Shown: piece by piece, positions 26,840 through 34,904 of the stretch | Numbering within the stretch: the stretch's first letter is position 1 | Layout of the letters: each line of letters begins with the position of its first letter | Assembly (NCBI RefSeq): GCF_963675585.1 | Contig: NZ_OY776414.1 | Coordinates: 723,001 to 787,000, forward strand | Direction of reading: 5' to 3' | DNA: 64,000 nt | From: an uncultured Draconibacterium sp. | Lineage (GTDB): Bacteria; Bacteroidota; Bacteroidia; Bacteroidales; Prolixibacteraceae | The notes under the pieces: model-generated | What the model saw: the letters and a program-made list of their open reading frames with translations, nothing else | Databases searched by the model: none | What the model was told of the DNA's origin: nothing | Position numbers and translations under genes: made by a program

Positions 26840-27820
26840 TTAATTCTTTGCCTTAATAATAATTCCTCCCGAAGCATTTTCGTAATGGAATTCTTTTGCT
26901 TCGCATAAAATTCGCATAATCGAATCAACAGATTCATGCTGGAATTCTGCGGTGTAACGAAGTCTTCCAACAGCAGGGTCGGTAACAAATATTTTGGTAT
27001 TGTATTTTCGTTCAAGTTTTCTGGTAATGCTGAACAGATCTTCATTGTCAAAATGAAGAATGCCATCTCTCCACTGAGCCGGTTTCCCTAAATCCTTACG
27101 AGTTACAGCTATTTCTCCATTGTCAGGAGAAAAAATAGCGGTTTCTCCGGGATGCATAATTACTTTGTTGTGGCTTGCATTATCGGCAGTAAGTTCAACA
27201 CTTCCTTCATACAGCGAAATTTCCTGAGGTATATGTGGACCTGACGATGTAATGTTGAATTTGGTTCCAAGCACCTTAGTTTGCAAATTTGATGTTTTTA
27301 CGATAAAGGGCTTCTCAGGATTATGAGCCACTTCGAAATAAGCCTCGCCATATAAGATAACCTCACGCGTATTTCCTAAGAATGGCTCACTAGCAATAAT
27401 ACGTGACGCAGAATTCAACCAAATGCTTGTCCCGTCGCTTAATACAATTTCCTTTTGTTCCCCGTTTTCACAACAGTATTCATTTAATACCAACTGGTCG
27501 TTTGGTTTTACAAAGGTATAAAGCGAATATCCAACAGATACTATCAATAATATAGAGGCTGCTATTTTTAACCAATTCCAAGAATTAGTTTTTGCCCCAG
27601 CTTGATATGTGAATCCAAGCTTTTTTTCCGTTTTCTCAATTATGGAGTGTTTTACAGGTTTTGGGAAAAACATTCTCCAATAAACGGAAAGCTTTTCAAA
27701 TTTTGATTTGCTAAACTTTTTTTGTGCGAATTGTTCGTCGAGCAGAGCATTTTCTTCTTCAGAAATCTCGTTTGTTAATCTCTTGACTATTAATTCGTAG
27801 GTTTTATCTTTATTTGTCAT
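26840..27820 (-). CDS. FecR-family anti-sigma factor
   Basis: 326 aa. A cytoplasmic N-terminal helical domain (about 1-85) is followed by one transmembrane helix (WLKIAASILLIVSVGYSLYTFV). The periplasmic FecR domain follows (QKEIVLSDGTSIWLNSASRI; EAYFEVAHNPEKPFIVKT), then a C-terminal DUF4974/STN-like domain (LHFDNEDLFSITRKLERKYN). It relays ligand binding at the STN-domain SusC to the sigma factor encoded 65 bp upstream. A short antisense-frame reading inside it is not a gene. Confidence 0.94.
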   Translation of the reverse strand: MTNKDKTYELIVKRLTNEISEEENALLDEQFAQKKFSKSKFEKLSVYWRMFFPKPVKHSIIEKTEKKLGFTYQAGAKTNSWNWLKIAASILLIVSVGYSLYTFVKPNDQLVLNEYCCENGEQKEIVLSDGTSIWLNSASRIIASEPFLGNTREVILYGEAYFEVAHNPEKPFIVKTSNLQTKVLGTKFNITSSGPHIPQEISLYEGSVELTADNASHNKVIMHPGETAIFSPDNGEIAVTRKDLGKPAQWRDGILHFDNEDLFSITRKLERKYNTKIFVTDPAVGRLRYTAEFQHESVDSIMRILCEAKEFHYENASGGIIIKAKN

Positions 27821-27885
27821 TTGTCGTCTTTGTTGCTTTAAAGACGCAAGAGAAAAACAATGTACCTAAAAGAAAATTGAATTTT

Positions 27886-28485
27886 TTACCAAAGAAATGA
27901 AAAAAGGCTGGCTTGCTTTAAAGGAGAGTAGGATTTTCCTGATTTTTTATCGATTCCAAGTATGTCGGAAATCTTCTTTACGGCAGTCACCAGGTGATTA
28001 TTTACCGTTTTTTCTGAGATATTCATGATCTCTGCAATTTCGCGATGTTTAAAGCCACTTATTTTAGCGAGCGAAAATGCTTCGCGGCATTTAGGAGGAA
28101 GTTCCTGAATTGCCTCGTGTATTCTTTTAATTGCATCTTCTTCCAGTAAATCATCTTCGGGGCTTTCAACGGGTAGAAATTGAAAATCTTTGTATTCACC
28201 CAGTAATACTAATTTATCATTCTTGGCTTTTCTGAGGTGAGACAAACATCCATTTTTTACACAAATAAAAAGGTATGATTTTAGGTTGAGAATACTTTCT
28301 ATATCAGAACGGTTTGACCAGATCTTGACAAATACGTCACTAACAATTTCTTCTGCTATTTCTTTATTGCGAAGAAAACCCATGGCAAAATGAAGCAATT
28401 CATCAGCAGTTATATCCATCATTTTTCTGAAGAATTTCTGATTGCCTTGCGCTATTTCCGTTTTGTAGGTTTCGTTATTAAACAT
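27886..28485 (-). CDS. ECF RNA polymerase sigma factor (RpoE-like)
   Basis: 199 aa. Sigma region 2 (about 20-90, ELLHFAMGFLRNKEIAEEIVSDVFVKIW) and region 4 (about 130-185, ELPPKCREAFSLAKISGFKHREIAEIMNISEKTVNNHLVTAVKKI). It forms a regulatory pair with the FecR gene downstream and should drive the susCD operon. A perfect inverted repeat in its leader (28510-28528) may be a control site. Confidence 0.94.
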   Translation of the reverse strand: MFNNETYKTEIAQGNQKFFRKMMDITADELLHFAMGFLRNKEIAEEIVSDVFVKIWSNRSDIESILNLKSYLFICVKNGCLSHLRKAKNDKLVLLGEYKDFQFLPVESPEDDLLEEDAIKRIHEAIQELPPKCREAFSLAKISGFKHREIAEIMNISEKTVNNHLVTAVKKISDILGIDKKSGKSYSPLKQASLFSFLW

Positions 28486-28509
28486 TTAGTAGTTTAATAT
28501 AGTTTTCAT

Positions 28510-28528
28510 AATTGTAATATCTACAATT
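28510..28528. promoter_or_regulatory. Inverted repeat upstream of the ECF sigma gene
   Basis: AATTGTA-N5-TACAATT, perfect 7-bp arms, 25 bp upstream of the sigma-factor ATG. A+T richness makes chance occurrence fairly likely. Confidence 0.25.
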
Positions 28529-28645
28529 AAAGCATATAGTTAGTTAAATGTAAAATTAGTGATTCCTTCTTCTTTAGCAAATCTCTTTTGAATCTAAGTT
28601 TTTATTTAGAGTCATTATAAATAGTGCGGCTCTACCAAAAGAAGT

Positions 28646-30298
28646 CTAGAATATAATTTCTTTTATATCGCCGAATTGCCTAAGCTTATTAAATTCAATA
28701 AAAGCCCGGTACTGGTATGTTTTGCCTTTTTTTGTGAGTTTTGAGATTGTTCGAAAATCATTCGTTAATACATCACCCAACTCGGTTTCGAGCCAGGTGT
28801 CCTTGTTCAATTCTTCAACAAAACCTGCATATTCACGATACTGGAAACCGTATTTCACTTTTTCGGTCTCAACAATAGTTGTTATTTCACCTTTAAAAAC
28901 AAGCCGTTCGTAACCTCGTTGTAAATTTATTTCGGCATTATGAGTTGTAACACCCGGCGGAATAATGGCTGGTTCGGCAGCAGTAATTTTTAAAACAATT
29001 GGATTCGGCCATTTGTGGTTATTATATATACGTTGAGCGCGAACACAGGAGATGTGTAGCCCGTCATCTTTTTGTTCAAAGTATGTTTTTGCATCGGCAT
29101 TCGGATTGTATTCCACCAACTCTCCACTTTGGCCCAACACACTTACAACCGAATTTGTACTTGTTTTAACCGATTTCAGAACAAACTCGCGACGCTCGCC
29201 TCGGGGCCACGCAGGTTGTTTGGTAAGTATGGCGTACAAAGTTTTTTCTTCCGGTTTCCAGGTAAACCAAATATTTTCTTCGTTTGGAAGTACCCAGGGT
29301 TTTACTTTTTCAATACATTCACCGTTAACAAAATTCCACGCTGCCAGTTCGCGCAGGCGTTCTTCCTGTTCAATCGGGAGTTCTCCATTTGGTTTTGGCC
29401 CCACATTTAAAAGTTGATTACCTCCTTTTGCACGTGTCTCTATCAGAATTTCCAGTAAACGGGTGCCCGATTTATATTCTTCGTTGGTAGGTTTATAGGC
29501 CCATTGCGTTCCCATTGTAAGGTTCGCTTCCCATGGTTCGTTTGAAACAATTCCCGGCACTCGTTGCTCAGGAGTGGGAATAGCACCTCGTGTAACCACA
29601 ATATTGGGTTGTAATTCCCATACCACTTGTTTGCATTTTTCAAGTAGTGGTCCATCTCCGCCATCATAAAAAATAATATCAATATCGCCGTATTTGGCCA
29701 TCAGTTCCATATTCTGAAGTTCGTTTAATTCGAGGTATTTTTTCATAATATGATGCGGAAGTGGCTCCGTAAACTTTCTGCGAACCTGTTGCCCGTTTTT
29801 GTATAAAAAGTGAAAATCTTCAGGAGAGAAATAGAAGCCAACGGCCAACCCGGCATCACTTGTGGCCTGTACATATTCTGCAACCAAATCTTTTCCGTAG
29901 GGGGTATTCATTATATTAAAGTCGGTTGTTTTTGTATCCCACATACAGAAGCCCGAGTGGTGTTTTGTGGTTAAAACAATGTATTTCATTCCTGCGAGTT
30001 TGGCCAGGTTTACAATCTCGCGTGCATCAAAATCTTTTGGATTGAATGTTTTGGGAAGTTCATGAACATATCTGTTTAGGTAATCATCCGAAGCGCCGGC
30101 CATTGAATGACTTATTACAATTCCCAACTGGCTGTCGAAACTAAAATGAATAAACATTCCGAATCCCAAATCTCTAAACCACTCTTCGCGTTCAGGTTTA
30201 TTTAAATTACTGCTTTGGTTTTCTTTCTCTTCCGATATTTGGGCTGATAAAATATTTGCAACCAATAGAATGACTAAGAGTACACCTGATTTTTTCAT
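28646..30298 (-). CDS. GH29 alpha-L-fucosidase, exported
   Basis: 550 aa with a signal peptide (VLLVILLVANILSAQ). GH29 hallmarks: WFRDLGFGMFIHFSFDSQLG, TTKHHSGFCMWDTKTTDF (HHSGF at 113-117), GLAVGFYFSPEDF, and IDIIFYDGG with Asp212 as the probable catalytic nucleophile. C-terminal beta domains follow. It would release terminal L-fucose in the periplasm or at the surface. It sits upstream of the ECF sigma/FecR/SusCD set on the same strand and divergent from the muropeptide regulator. A LacI-type operator-like repeat (30335-30353) lies 37 bp upstream. Confidence 0.9.
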   Translation of the reverse strand: MKKSGVLLVILLVANILSAQISEEKENQSSNLNKPEREEWFRDLGFGMFIHFSFDSQLGIVISHSMAGASDDYLNRYVHELPKTFNPKDFDAREIVNLAKLAGMKYIVLTTKHHSGFCMWDTKTTDFNIMNTPYGKDLVAEYVQATSDAGLAVGFYFSPEDFHFLYKNGQQVRRKFTEPLPHHIMKKYLELNELQNMELMAKYGDIDIIFYDGGDGPLLEKCKQVVWELQPNIVVTRGAIPTPEQRVPGIVSNEPWEANLTMGTQWAYKPTNEEYKSGTRLLEILIETRAKGGNQLLNVGPKPNGELPIEQEERLRELAAWNFVNGECIEKVKPWVLPNEENIWFTWKPEEKTLYAILTKQPAWPRGERREFVLKSVKTSTNSVVSVLGQSGELVEYNPNADAKTYFEQKDDGLHISCVRAQRIYNNHKWPNPIVLKITAAEPAIIPPGVTTHNAEINLQRGYERLVFKGEITTIVETEKVKYGFQYREYAGFVEELNKDTWLETELGDVLTNDFRTISKLTKKGKTYQYRAFIEFNKLRQFGDIKEIIF

Positions 30299-30334
30299 CG
30301 TATTTAATATTGAGAGGCGATTAAACTTGCTAAA

Positions 30335-30353
30335 ACATGAATCGCTTTCATGT
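30335..30353. promoter_or_regulatory. LacI-family operator-like palindrome upstream of the fucosidase
   Basis: ACATGAA-TCGCT-TTCATGT, perfect 7-bp arms around a central CG. The minus strand contains TGAAAGCGATTCA, the general shape of LacI/GalR-family operators. It lies 37 bp upstream of the fucosidase ATG. No lacI gene is in the window. Confidence 0.4.
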
Positions 30354-30504
30354 AAATTTAGCCTCTGTTTTCGCCTAAATTTAGAGAAATTTTATTGTCT
30401 GTTGAACAAAATTTAAGAAATCATGCAGATTTTATGATTCTTTAATTGGGTAGTGTTTGTGTATCTATGTGTTAGCACCACCTTGAAGAATGGTTTTAAA
30501 ATGA

Positions 30505-30529
30505 TACATTTGTAACACATAGGACAAAT
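30505..30529 (+). promoter_or_regulatory. -7 box and overlapping GntR operator at the regulator's own promoter
   Basis: TACATTTG (30505-30512) overlaps a 22-bp imperfect palindrome at 30508-30529 with arms ATTTGTA and ACAAAT. It matches 17 of 22 positions of the two identical sites at 31386 and 34843. The overlap implies autorepression of the GntR gene. Confidence 0.65.
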
Positions 30530-30570
30530 AATAATAAATATGTCTAAACCGTACTCAAAATAATTCAGAA

Positions 30571-31299
30571 ATGGATCAGGAAATTTTTGGTAAAATAGGG
30601 AGTAAACTTACTTTAAGTCAGAAGATAGAACGAAGACTGGAAGCGGCCATTCGTGAAAAAAAATTGCCGGTTGGTTCGAGGTTACCTACCGAACGCGAGC
30701 TATGCGAAGCTTTTGGGGTAAGTCGCACTGCTTTGCGTGAGGCCTTGCGTAGATTAAGTGCCCGCGGTCTGATAGAGATAACAAAAGGAAGCGGAATGAC
30801 CGTTACCGGCCTTAAAATTGATGATGCCATACAAAACCTGAATTTGTATTATGACATGCAGTTCGATCATAACCTGATTGCACAGATAATTGAAGTGCGT
30901 AGACTTTTTGAACCTGAAATAGCCGGTTTGGCTGCCCGACAGAGAAATCAGAATGACTTGTCGGATATACAGGATAATATTGAATTGTTCAAGGAATGTA
31001 ATCCGGATAACATTCAGCTCGAAGCCGATTTAGATAATAAGTTTCATTTACTGATTGCCAAAGCAACACATAATCCAATTGTTCAAATTTCGATGGAGCC
31101 CATTTATTCGCTGTTGCCCCGAATGCGTAATTTAATTTATGCAAATGTGGAGGGGGAAAAGGATGTTACGCTGGAATATCATCTGAAAATTTTTGATGCA
31201 ATCAATAAACAAAATCGCGAAAGTGCTTCGGCTTTAATGAAGGAACATTTGATTCGTACCATGGATATATATAAAAAATATCTAAGCGATTCTTTCTAA
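30571..31299 (+). CDS. FadR-subfamily GntR regulator of the muropeptide cluster
   Basis: 242 aa. Winged helix at residues about 8-75 (SRLPTERELCEAFGVSRTALREALRRLSARGLIEITKGSGMTV). The C-terminal FCD helical ligand-binding domain (about 95-235) has metal-type Asp/His positions (LDNKFHLLIAKATHN; EYHLKIFDAI). It heads a peptidoglycan-scavenging cluster. Three related palindromes, at its own promoter, at the NlpC/P60 promoter and between murQ and the amidase, are the probable operators. The effector is likely a muropeptide-derived sugar acid or dipeptide; this is inference. Confidence 0.9.
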   Translation: MDQEIFGKIGSKLTLSQKIERRLEAAIREKKLPVGSRLPTERELCEAFGVSRTALREALRRLSARGLIEITKGSGMTVTGLKIDDAIQNLNLYYDMQFDHNLIAQIIEVRRLFEPEIAGLAARQRNQNDLSDIQDNIELFKECNPDNIQLEADLDNKFHLLIAKATHNPIVQISMEPIYSLLPRMRNLIYANVEGEKDVTLEYHLKIFDAINKQNRESASALMKEHLIRTMDIYKKYLSDSF

Positions 31300-31382
31300 T
31301 ACCGGAAGATTCAAATTCCTGAAATAAATCGTAGATCAATAAAATATTGATAATTGTACTATGTTAAAGAATATCAAAAATC

Positions 31383-31407
31383 TATATTTGTAATATGTAA
31401 TACAAAT
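31383..31407 (+). promoter_or_regulatory. -7 box and overlapping GntR operator, NlpC/P60-epimerase operon
   Basis: TATATTTG (31383-31390) overlaps a 22-bp palindrome (31386-31407, arms ATTTGTA and TACAAAT) identical to the one at 34843-34864. An operator sitting on the -7 box indicates repression. Confidence 0.75.
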
Positions 31408-31421
31408 AATTTTTATTTAAG

Positions 31422-32609
31422 ATGATCAATCAATTCAAATACCTTTTAATAATTTTTATTTTTAGTATGACTTCCTGCTCTCAACAAACCAATGAAGAAA
31501 TTAGCGCCCGTGTAACAGAAATCCAAAAAAGTAATATTCCCGACAAACGATTAATGTTTTGGAATATTGATGTGATTTCGAGTGAAGGTGAAAATTGCTT
31601 AAGTGGTGAAACAGCATCTGAGAAAGGCTTCTCTGAGCTGAAATCGCTTGCAGTTCAACACAATCTGAAATTTGAAGTTGAATTGCTTCCAACTGAACGA
31701 TTTAAGGAAAACCGGTGGGGCGTAGTAACACTTTCGGTATGTAATATTCGTGGAAAAGCCACTCATTCTTCCGAATTGTTGTCGCAAGCTCTACTGGGGA
31801 CACCGGTTAAAGTGTACAAGGAAGTGGATGGCTGGTATCTTATTCAAACTCCCGACCGTTATTTTGGTTGGGTTGATGATGCTGCAGTTTCATTAAAATC
31901 AAATCCGGAACTGGCAGACTGGAAAAATCTGAAAAAGGTTTTATTTAATAAACAGTTTGGTTTTGCTTACGCCGGAATAGATGAGAATACTGCAATTGAA
32001 TCTGATTTGCTTGCGGGAGATCTGCTAAGTGTTATCGATTCTGAAAATAAATTCTATAAAACCTTATTTGCTGATGGTAGAATAGCATTTGTGAAAAAGG
32101 AGGATTGTGTTTCTCTGGAGAAATGGCAAACAAAAAAAATGGTGATTGATGATGTGATTGCTACCGCTTTAAAATTTAAAGGACTTCCCTATTTGTGGGG
32201 AGGCACCTCCTCTAAAATGTTGGATTGCAGCGGTTTTACAAAAACGGTTTATTATATGAATGGTATTATTTTGCAGCGCGATGCTTCGCAGCAAACTTTA
32301 CATGGTGAGTTGGTGGATACCGCGAATGGCTACGAAAATTTATTGCCCGGCGACCTGGTATTTTTTGGTAGAAAAGCATCAGCTGATACTCCCGAAAAAG
32401 TGACTCACGTTGGTTTGTACATCGGTGAAAAGGAATTTATTCACGCTTCAGGGAAAGTGCGTATCAACAGCCTCGATAAAACCAAAGAGAATTACACCGA
32501 ACATTACGAAAATGCTTTTGTCCGATCGCGCCGGGTAATTGAAAATGTTAAAGGAGAGGGTATTGAGTGGATTGTTGATAACGAATTTTACAAAGAGATA
32601 TTACCGTAA
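31422..32609 (+). CDS. NlpC/P60 gamma-D-Glu dipeptidyl-peptidase lipoprotein (YkfC-like)
   Basis: 395 aa. Lipobox at FSMTSC (Cys19). An N-terminal domain and SH3b-like domains (about 100-235, VVTLSVCNIRGKATHSSELLSQALLGTPVKVYKEVDGWYLIQT) precede an NlpC/P60 catalytic domain (about 240-370). Catalytic Cys269 lies in KMLDCSGFTKTVYY and His329 in THVGLYIG; the third residue is probably His341 (FIHASG). This SH3-NlpC/P60 arrangement is that of YkfC, which frees L-Ala-gamma-D-Glu from murein peptides. Its stop overlaps the epimerase start (TAATG), so the two are translationally coupled: peptidase product feeds the epimerase. Confidence 0.92.
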   Translation: MINQFKYLLIIFIFSMTSCSQQTNEEISARVTEIQKSNIPDKRLMFWNIDVISSEGENCLSGETASEKGFSELKSLAVQHNLKFEVELLPTERFKENRWGVVTLSVCNIRGKATHSSELLSQALLGTPVKVYKEVDGWYLIQTPDRYFGWVDDAAVSLKSNPELADWKNLKKVLFNKQFGFAYAGIDENTAIESDLLAGDLLSVIDSENKFYKTLFADGRIAFVKKEDCVSLEKWQTKKMVIDDVIATALKFKGLPYLWGGTSSKMLDCSGFTKTVYYMNGIILQRDASQQTLHGELVDTANGYENLLPGDLVFFGRKASADTPEKVTHVGLYIGEKEFIHASGKVRINSLDKTKENYTEHYENAFVRSRRVIENVKGEGIEWIVDNEFYKEILP

Positions 32610-33736
32610 TGAAAATGGAGCGTAGAAATTTTCTAAGGGGTCTTGGACTTTTATCCGGAGGTGTGATACTGGCACAATCCGGCATGTCGAATAACAAATA
32701 TTTAATTTCAAAAAATGCAAAAATGAAACTCAGTTTTAGGCCATACGAACTTCAATTGAAACATGCTTTTACGCTGGCAACCAGCTCCCGAACAACTACT
32801 CCGGTGATGCTGGTAGAATTGGAATACGACGGTATTGTTGGATATGGAGAAGCTTCAATGCCTCCTTATCTGGGCGAATCGCACGAAACTGTTGCTCGTT
32901 TTTTGCAGAAAGTTGATTTGTCGGGTTTTAATGACCCCTTTCGGATGGATGAAATTTTGGAATACATTGATTCCATTGAGTCGGGTAACCGGGCGGCAAA
33001 GGCTTGTATTGATATTGCGCTGCATGATTTAGTGGGAAAAATAATGGGGCAGCCCTGGTATAAAATATGGGGATTAACTCCTGAAAACACGCCAAATACC
33101 TCGTTTACAATAGGAATTGATACCCGTGATGTAATTATCGAGAAAACAAAAGAAGCTGCTGAGTTTAAGATTCTGAAAGTAAAAATGGGGCGCGACAACG
33201 ACAAGGAGTTAGTTGAAGCTATACGCTCTGTAACGGATGTTCCTTTGTGTGTTGATGTAAATCAGGGATGGACAGACAAATACAAGGCATTGGAGATGAT
33301 TCACTGGTTAAACGAGAAAGGGATTGTATTTGTTGAGCAACCCATGCCAAAAGAGCAAATTGATGATATGGCATGGCTGACTGAAAATAGTCCCTTGCCA
33401 ACCATTGCCGACGAAGCTTTTCAGCGTATTCACGACATTCCAAAATTTAAAGATGTGTACACCGGTATAAATATAAAATTGATGAAAAGTACCGGGATGC
33501 ATGAAGCCAAAAAAATGATTGAAGTTGCGCGTGCTTTAGATATGAAAGTGATGATTGGATGTATGACGGAAACGTCGTGCGCTGTATCTGCTGCTGCCCA
33601 GCTTTCTCCCTTGTGTGAATGGGCCGATTTGGATGGTAATTTGTTGATTACAAATGATATTTATGAAGGTATGAAAGTAATTAACGGCAAAGTTACCTTA
33701 AATGAGTTGCCCGGTATTGGGATCAAAAAAATATAG
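32609..33736 (+). CDS. L-Ala-D/L-Glu (dipeptide) epimerase with a Tat signal
   Basis: 375-aa enolase-superfamily enzyme. Catalytic and metal residues are in place: Lys190-x-Lys192 (KVK), Asp216, Glu243, Asp268, Lys293, and the DxD signature Asp340/Asp342 typical of Ala-Glu epimerases. It starts with MKMERRNFLRGLGLLSGGVILA, a twin-arginine motif followed by a hydrophobic stretch, so it is predicted to be exported folded to the periplasm, unlike cytoplasmic E. coli YcjG. It is coupled to the NlpC/P60 gene by a 1-bp overlap. It converts L-Ala-D-Glu to L-Ala-L-Glu for use as a nutrient. Confidence 0.92.
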   Translation: MKMERRNFLRGLGLLSGGVILAQSGMSNNKYLISKNAKMKLSFRPYELQLKHAFTLATSSRTTTPVMLVELEYDGIVGYGEASMPPYLGESHETVARFLQKVDLSGFNDPFRMDEILEYIDSIESGNRAAKACIDIALHDLVGKIMGQPWYKIWGLTPENTPNTSFTIGIDTRDVIIEKTKEAAEFKILKVKMGRDNDKELVEAIRSVTDVPLCVDVNQGWTDKYKALEMIHWLNEKGIVFVEQPMPKEQIDDMAWLTENSPLPTIADEAFQRIHDIPKFKDVYTGINIKLMKSTGMHEAKKMIEVARALDMKVMIGCMTETSCAVSAAAQLSPLCEWADLDGNLLITNDIYEGMKVINGKVTLNELPGIGIKKI

Positions 33737-33864
33737 GTCAGAGTCCCACTAACCCTTTTTGATGCGTGATCTAATAAAAGATTTCATGAAGGTCCTTCAA
33801 CGGCTTGCTTTGAGGCGTTTTATTTTCTGTAACGAATAGTAGTACTTAATTTGCGAAAAAAAAT

Positions 33865-33941
33865 GCATGAGTAGCTCAGTGCTAGTCCGTCAGTTGACGG
33901 ATTCCAAGCTGAAGGTCGCGGGTTCGATCATCGTTTCCCGC
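33865..33941 (+). pseudogene. Degenerate tRNA-Gly(TCC)-like sequence
   Basis: 77 nt that align to bacterial tRNA-Gly: GAGTAGCTCAGT (acceptor/D-arm start), ATTCCAA as a 7-nt anticodon loop with anticodon TCC, then GCTGAAGGTCGCGGGTTCGA and TTTCCCGC at the 3' end. Defects: two acceptor mismatches, D-stem GCTC facing GTCC, an apparent 7-nt insertion in the anticodon 5' strand that creates the hairpin TCCGTCA-GT-TGACGGA, and a damaged T-stem. It should not work as a normal tRNA. It is probably a decayed gene or an integration remnant. Confidence 0.6.
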
Positions 33942-33966
33942 CCGGTATTAATTTTAAAAATAGTTT

Positions 33967-34770
33967 TTAGGCTTTGTAGTTGTTTAAAACGGCACGCACC
34001 GAACCATGAAGAAGAAGAAGTCGTCGCGCTTCATCCAGTTCTATTCCAAGTTCCTCAACAATCATTTTTGAACCGCGCTCAACCAGTTTTTTATTGGTAA
34101 GTTGCATATCAACCATTTTGTTGCCTTTAACACGTCCCAGTTTTATCATCAACGAAGTAGTGATCATGTTCAATACCATTTTCTGTGCAGTTCCGGCTTT
34201 CATTCGCGTGCTTCCTGTCAGAAATTCAGGGCCAACTACCGGTTCAATGGCAATACTGGCCACTTTCGAAATCTCCGAATTCGGATTGCAGGTAATACAG
34301 GCACTTAACAAACCGTTTTCGTTAGCATCTTTCAAAGCACCTATAACATAAGGTGTCCCGCCCGATGCCGCAATACCAACCACTGTATCTTTTGCATTAA
34401 TGTTATGTTCCTGCAGATCTTCCCATCCGCCGTGCCAGTTGTCTTCTGCCGATTCAACTGCTTTTCTGATGGCAGTGTCGCCACCGGCAATTAATCCAAT
34501 TACAATGCCCTGAGGCATGCCAAATGTAGGCGGTATTTCAGAAGCATCCAGAATTCCCAGCCGACCGCTTGTCCCGGCTCCCAGATAAAATAATCTACCT
34601 CCAGCTTTTACGCGTTCAACCAGCAACTCTACCAGTTTTTCAATTTTGGGAATTTCTTTTTGTACAGCTATATGTACTTTTGCGTCTTCGTTGTTAATGC
34701 TCGTTAATATTTCTTTTACGGGCATTTGATCGAGATTGTCGTACAATGAGCTTGATTCTGTAACTTTCAT
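33967..34770 (-). CDS. murQ: N-acetylmuramic acid 6-phosphate etherase
   Basis: 267 aa, cytoplasmic SIS-domain lyase splitting MurNAc-6-P into GlcNAc-6-P and D-lactate. Seen: GRLFYLGAGTSGRLGILDASEIPPTFG with the catalytic Glu of ASE, IAASGGTPYVIGAL, and GSTRMKAGTAQKMVLNMITTSLMIKLG, the MurQ signature. It is somewhat shorter than E. coli MurQ (298). It is divergent from the amidase gene and shares a 22-bp GntR operator with it. It needs a MurNAc kinase, for which the sugar kinase at 39487 is the local candidate. Confidence 0.95.
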   Translation of the reverse strand: MKVTESSSLYDNLDQMPVKEILTSINNEDAKVHIAVQKEIPKIEKLVELLVERVKAGGRLFYLGAGTSGRLGILDASEIPPTFGMPQGIVIGLIAGGDTAIRKAVESAEDNWHGGWEDLQEHNINAKDTVVGIAASGGTPYVIGALKDANENGLLSACITCNPNSEISKVASIAIEPVVGPEFLTGSTRMKAGTAQKMVLNMITTSLMIKLGRVKGNKMVDMQLTNKKLVERGSKMIVEELGIELDEARRLLLLHGSVRAVLNNYKA

Positions 34771-34820
34771 AATTGTATTAATTTCCGTTGTATCTAATTT
34801 CCTTCTACAAATTGGAGTGA

Positions 34821-34828
34821 CAAATGTA
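34821..34828 (-). promoter_or_regulatory. murQ -7 promoter box
   Basis: The minus strand reads TACATTTG, about 50 nt before the murQ ATG and 14 bp from the shared 22-bp operator, which would cover the region upstream of this box. Confidence 0.55.
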
Positions 34829-34842
34829 CAAAATTTCGATGT

Positions 34843-34879
34843 ATTTGTAATATGTAATACAAATTTTGATTTATATTTG
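34843..34879 (+). promoter_or_regulatory. Shared GntR operator and amidase promoter
   Basis: The 22-bp palindrome at 34843-34864 (arms ATTTGTA and TACAAAT) is identical to the site at 31386-31407. It is followed by TATATTTG (34872-34879), the -7 box for the plus-strand gene. The operator lies between the murQ and amidase promoters and could control both. Confidence 0.75.
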
Positions 34880-34904
34880 CATTTGTATTTTGACTTCTAA
34901 TTTT

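Noticed and set aside
26788-27066. 92-aa minus-strand frame overlapping the end of FecR
   Set aside because: Out-of-frame reading within the conserved FecR C-terminal domain; no separate start region or family.
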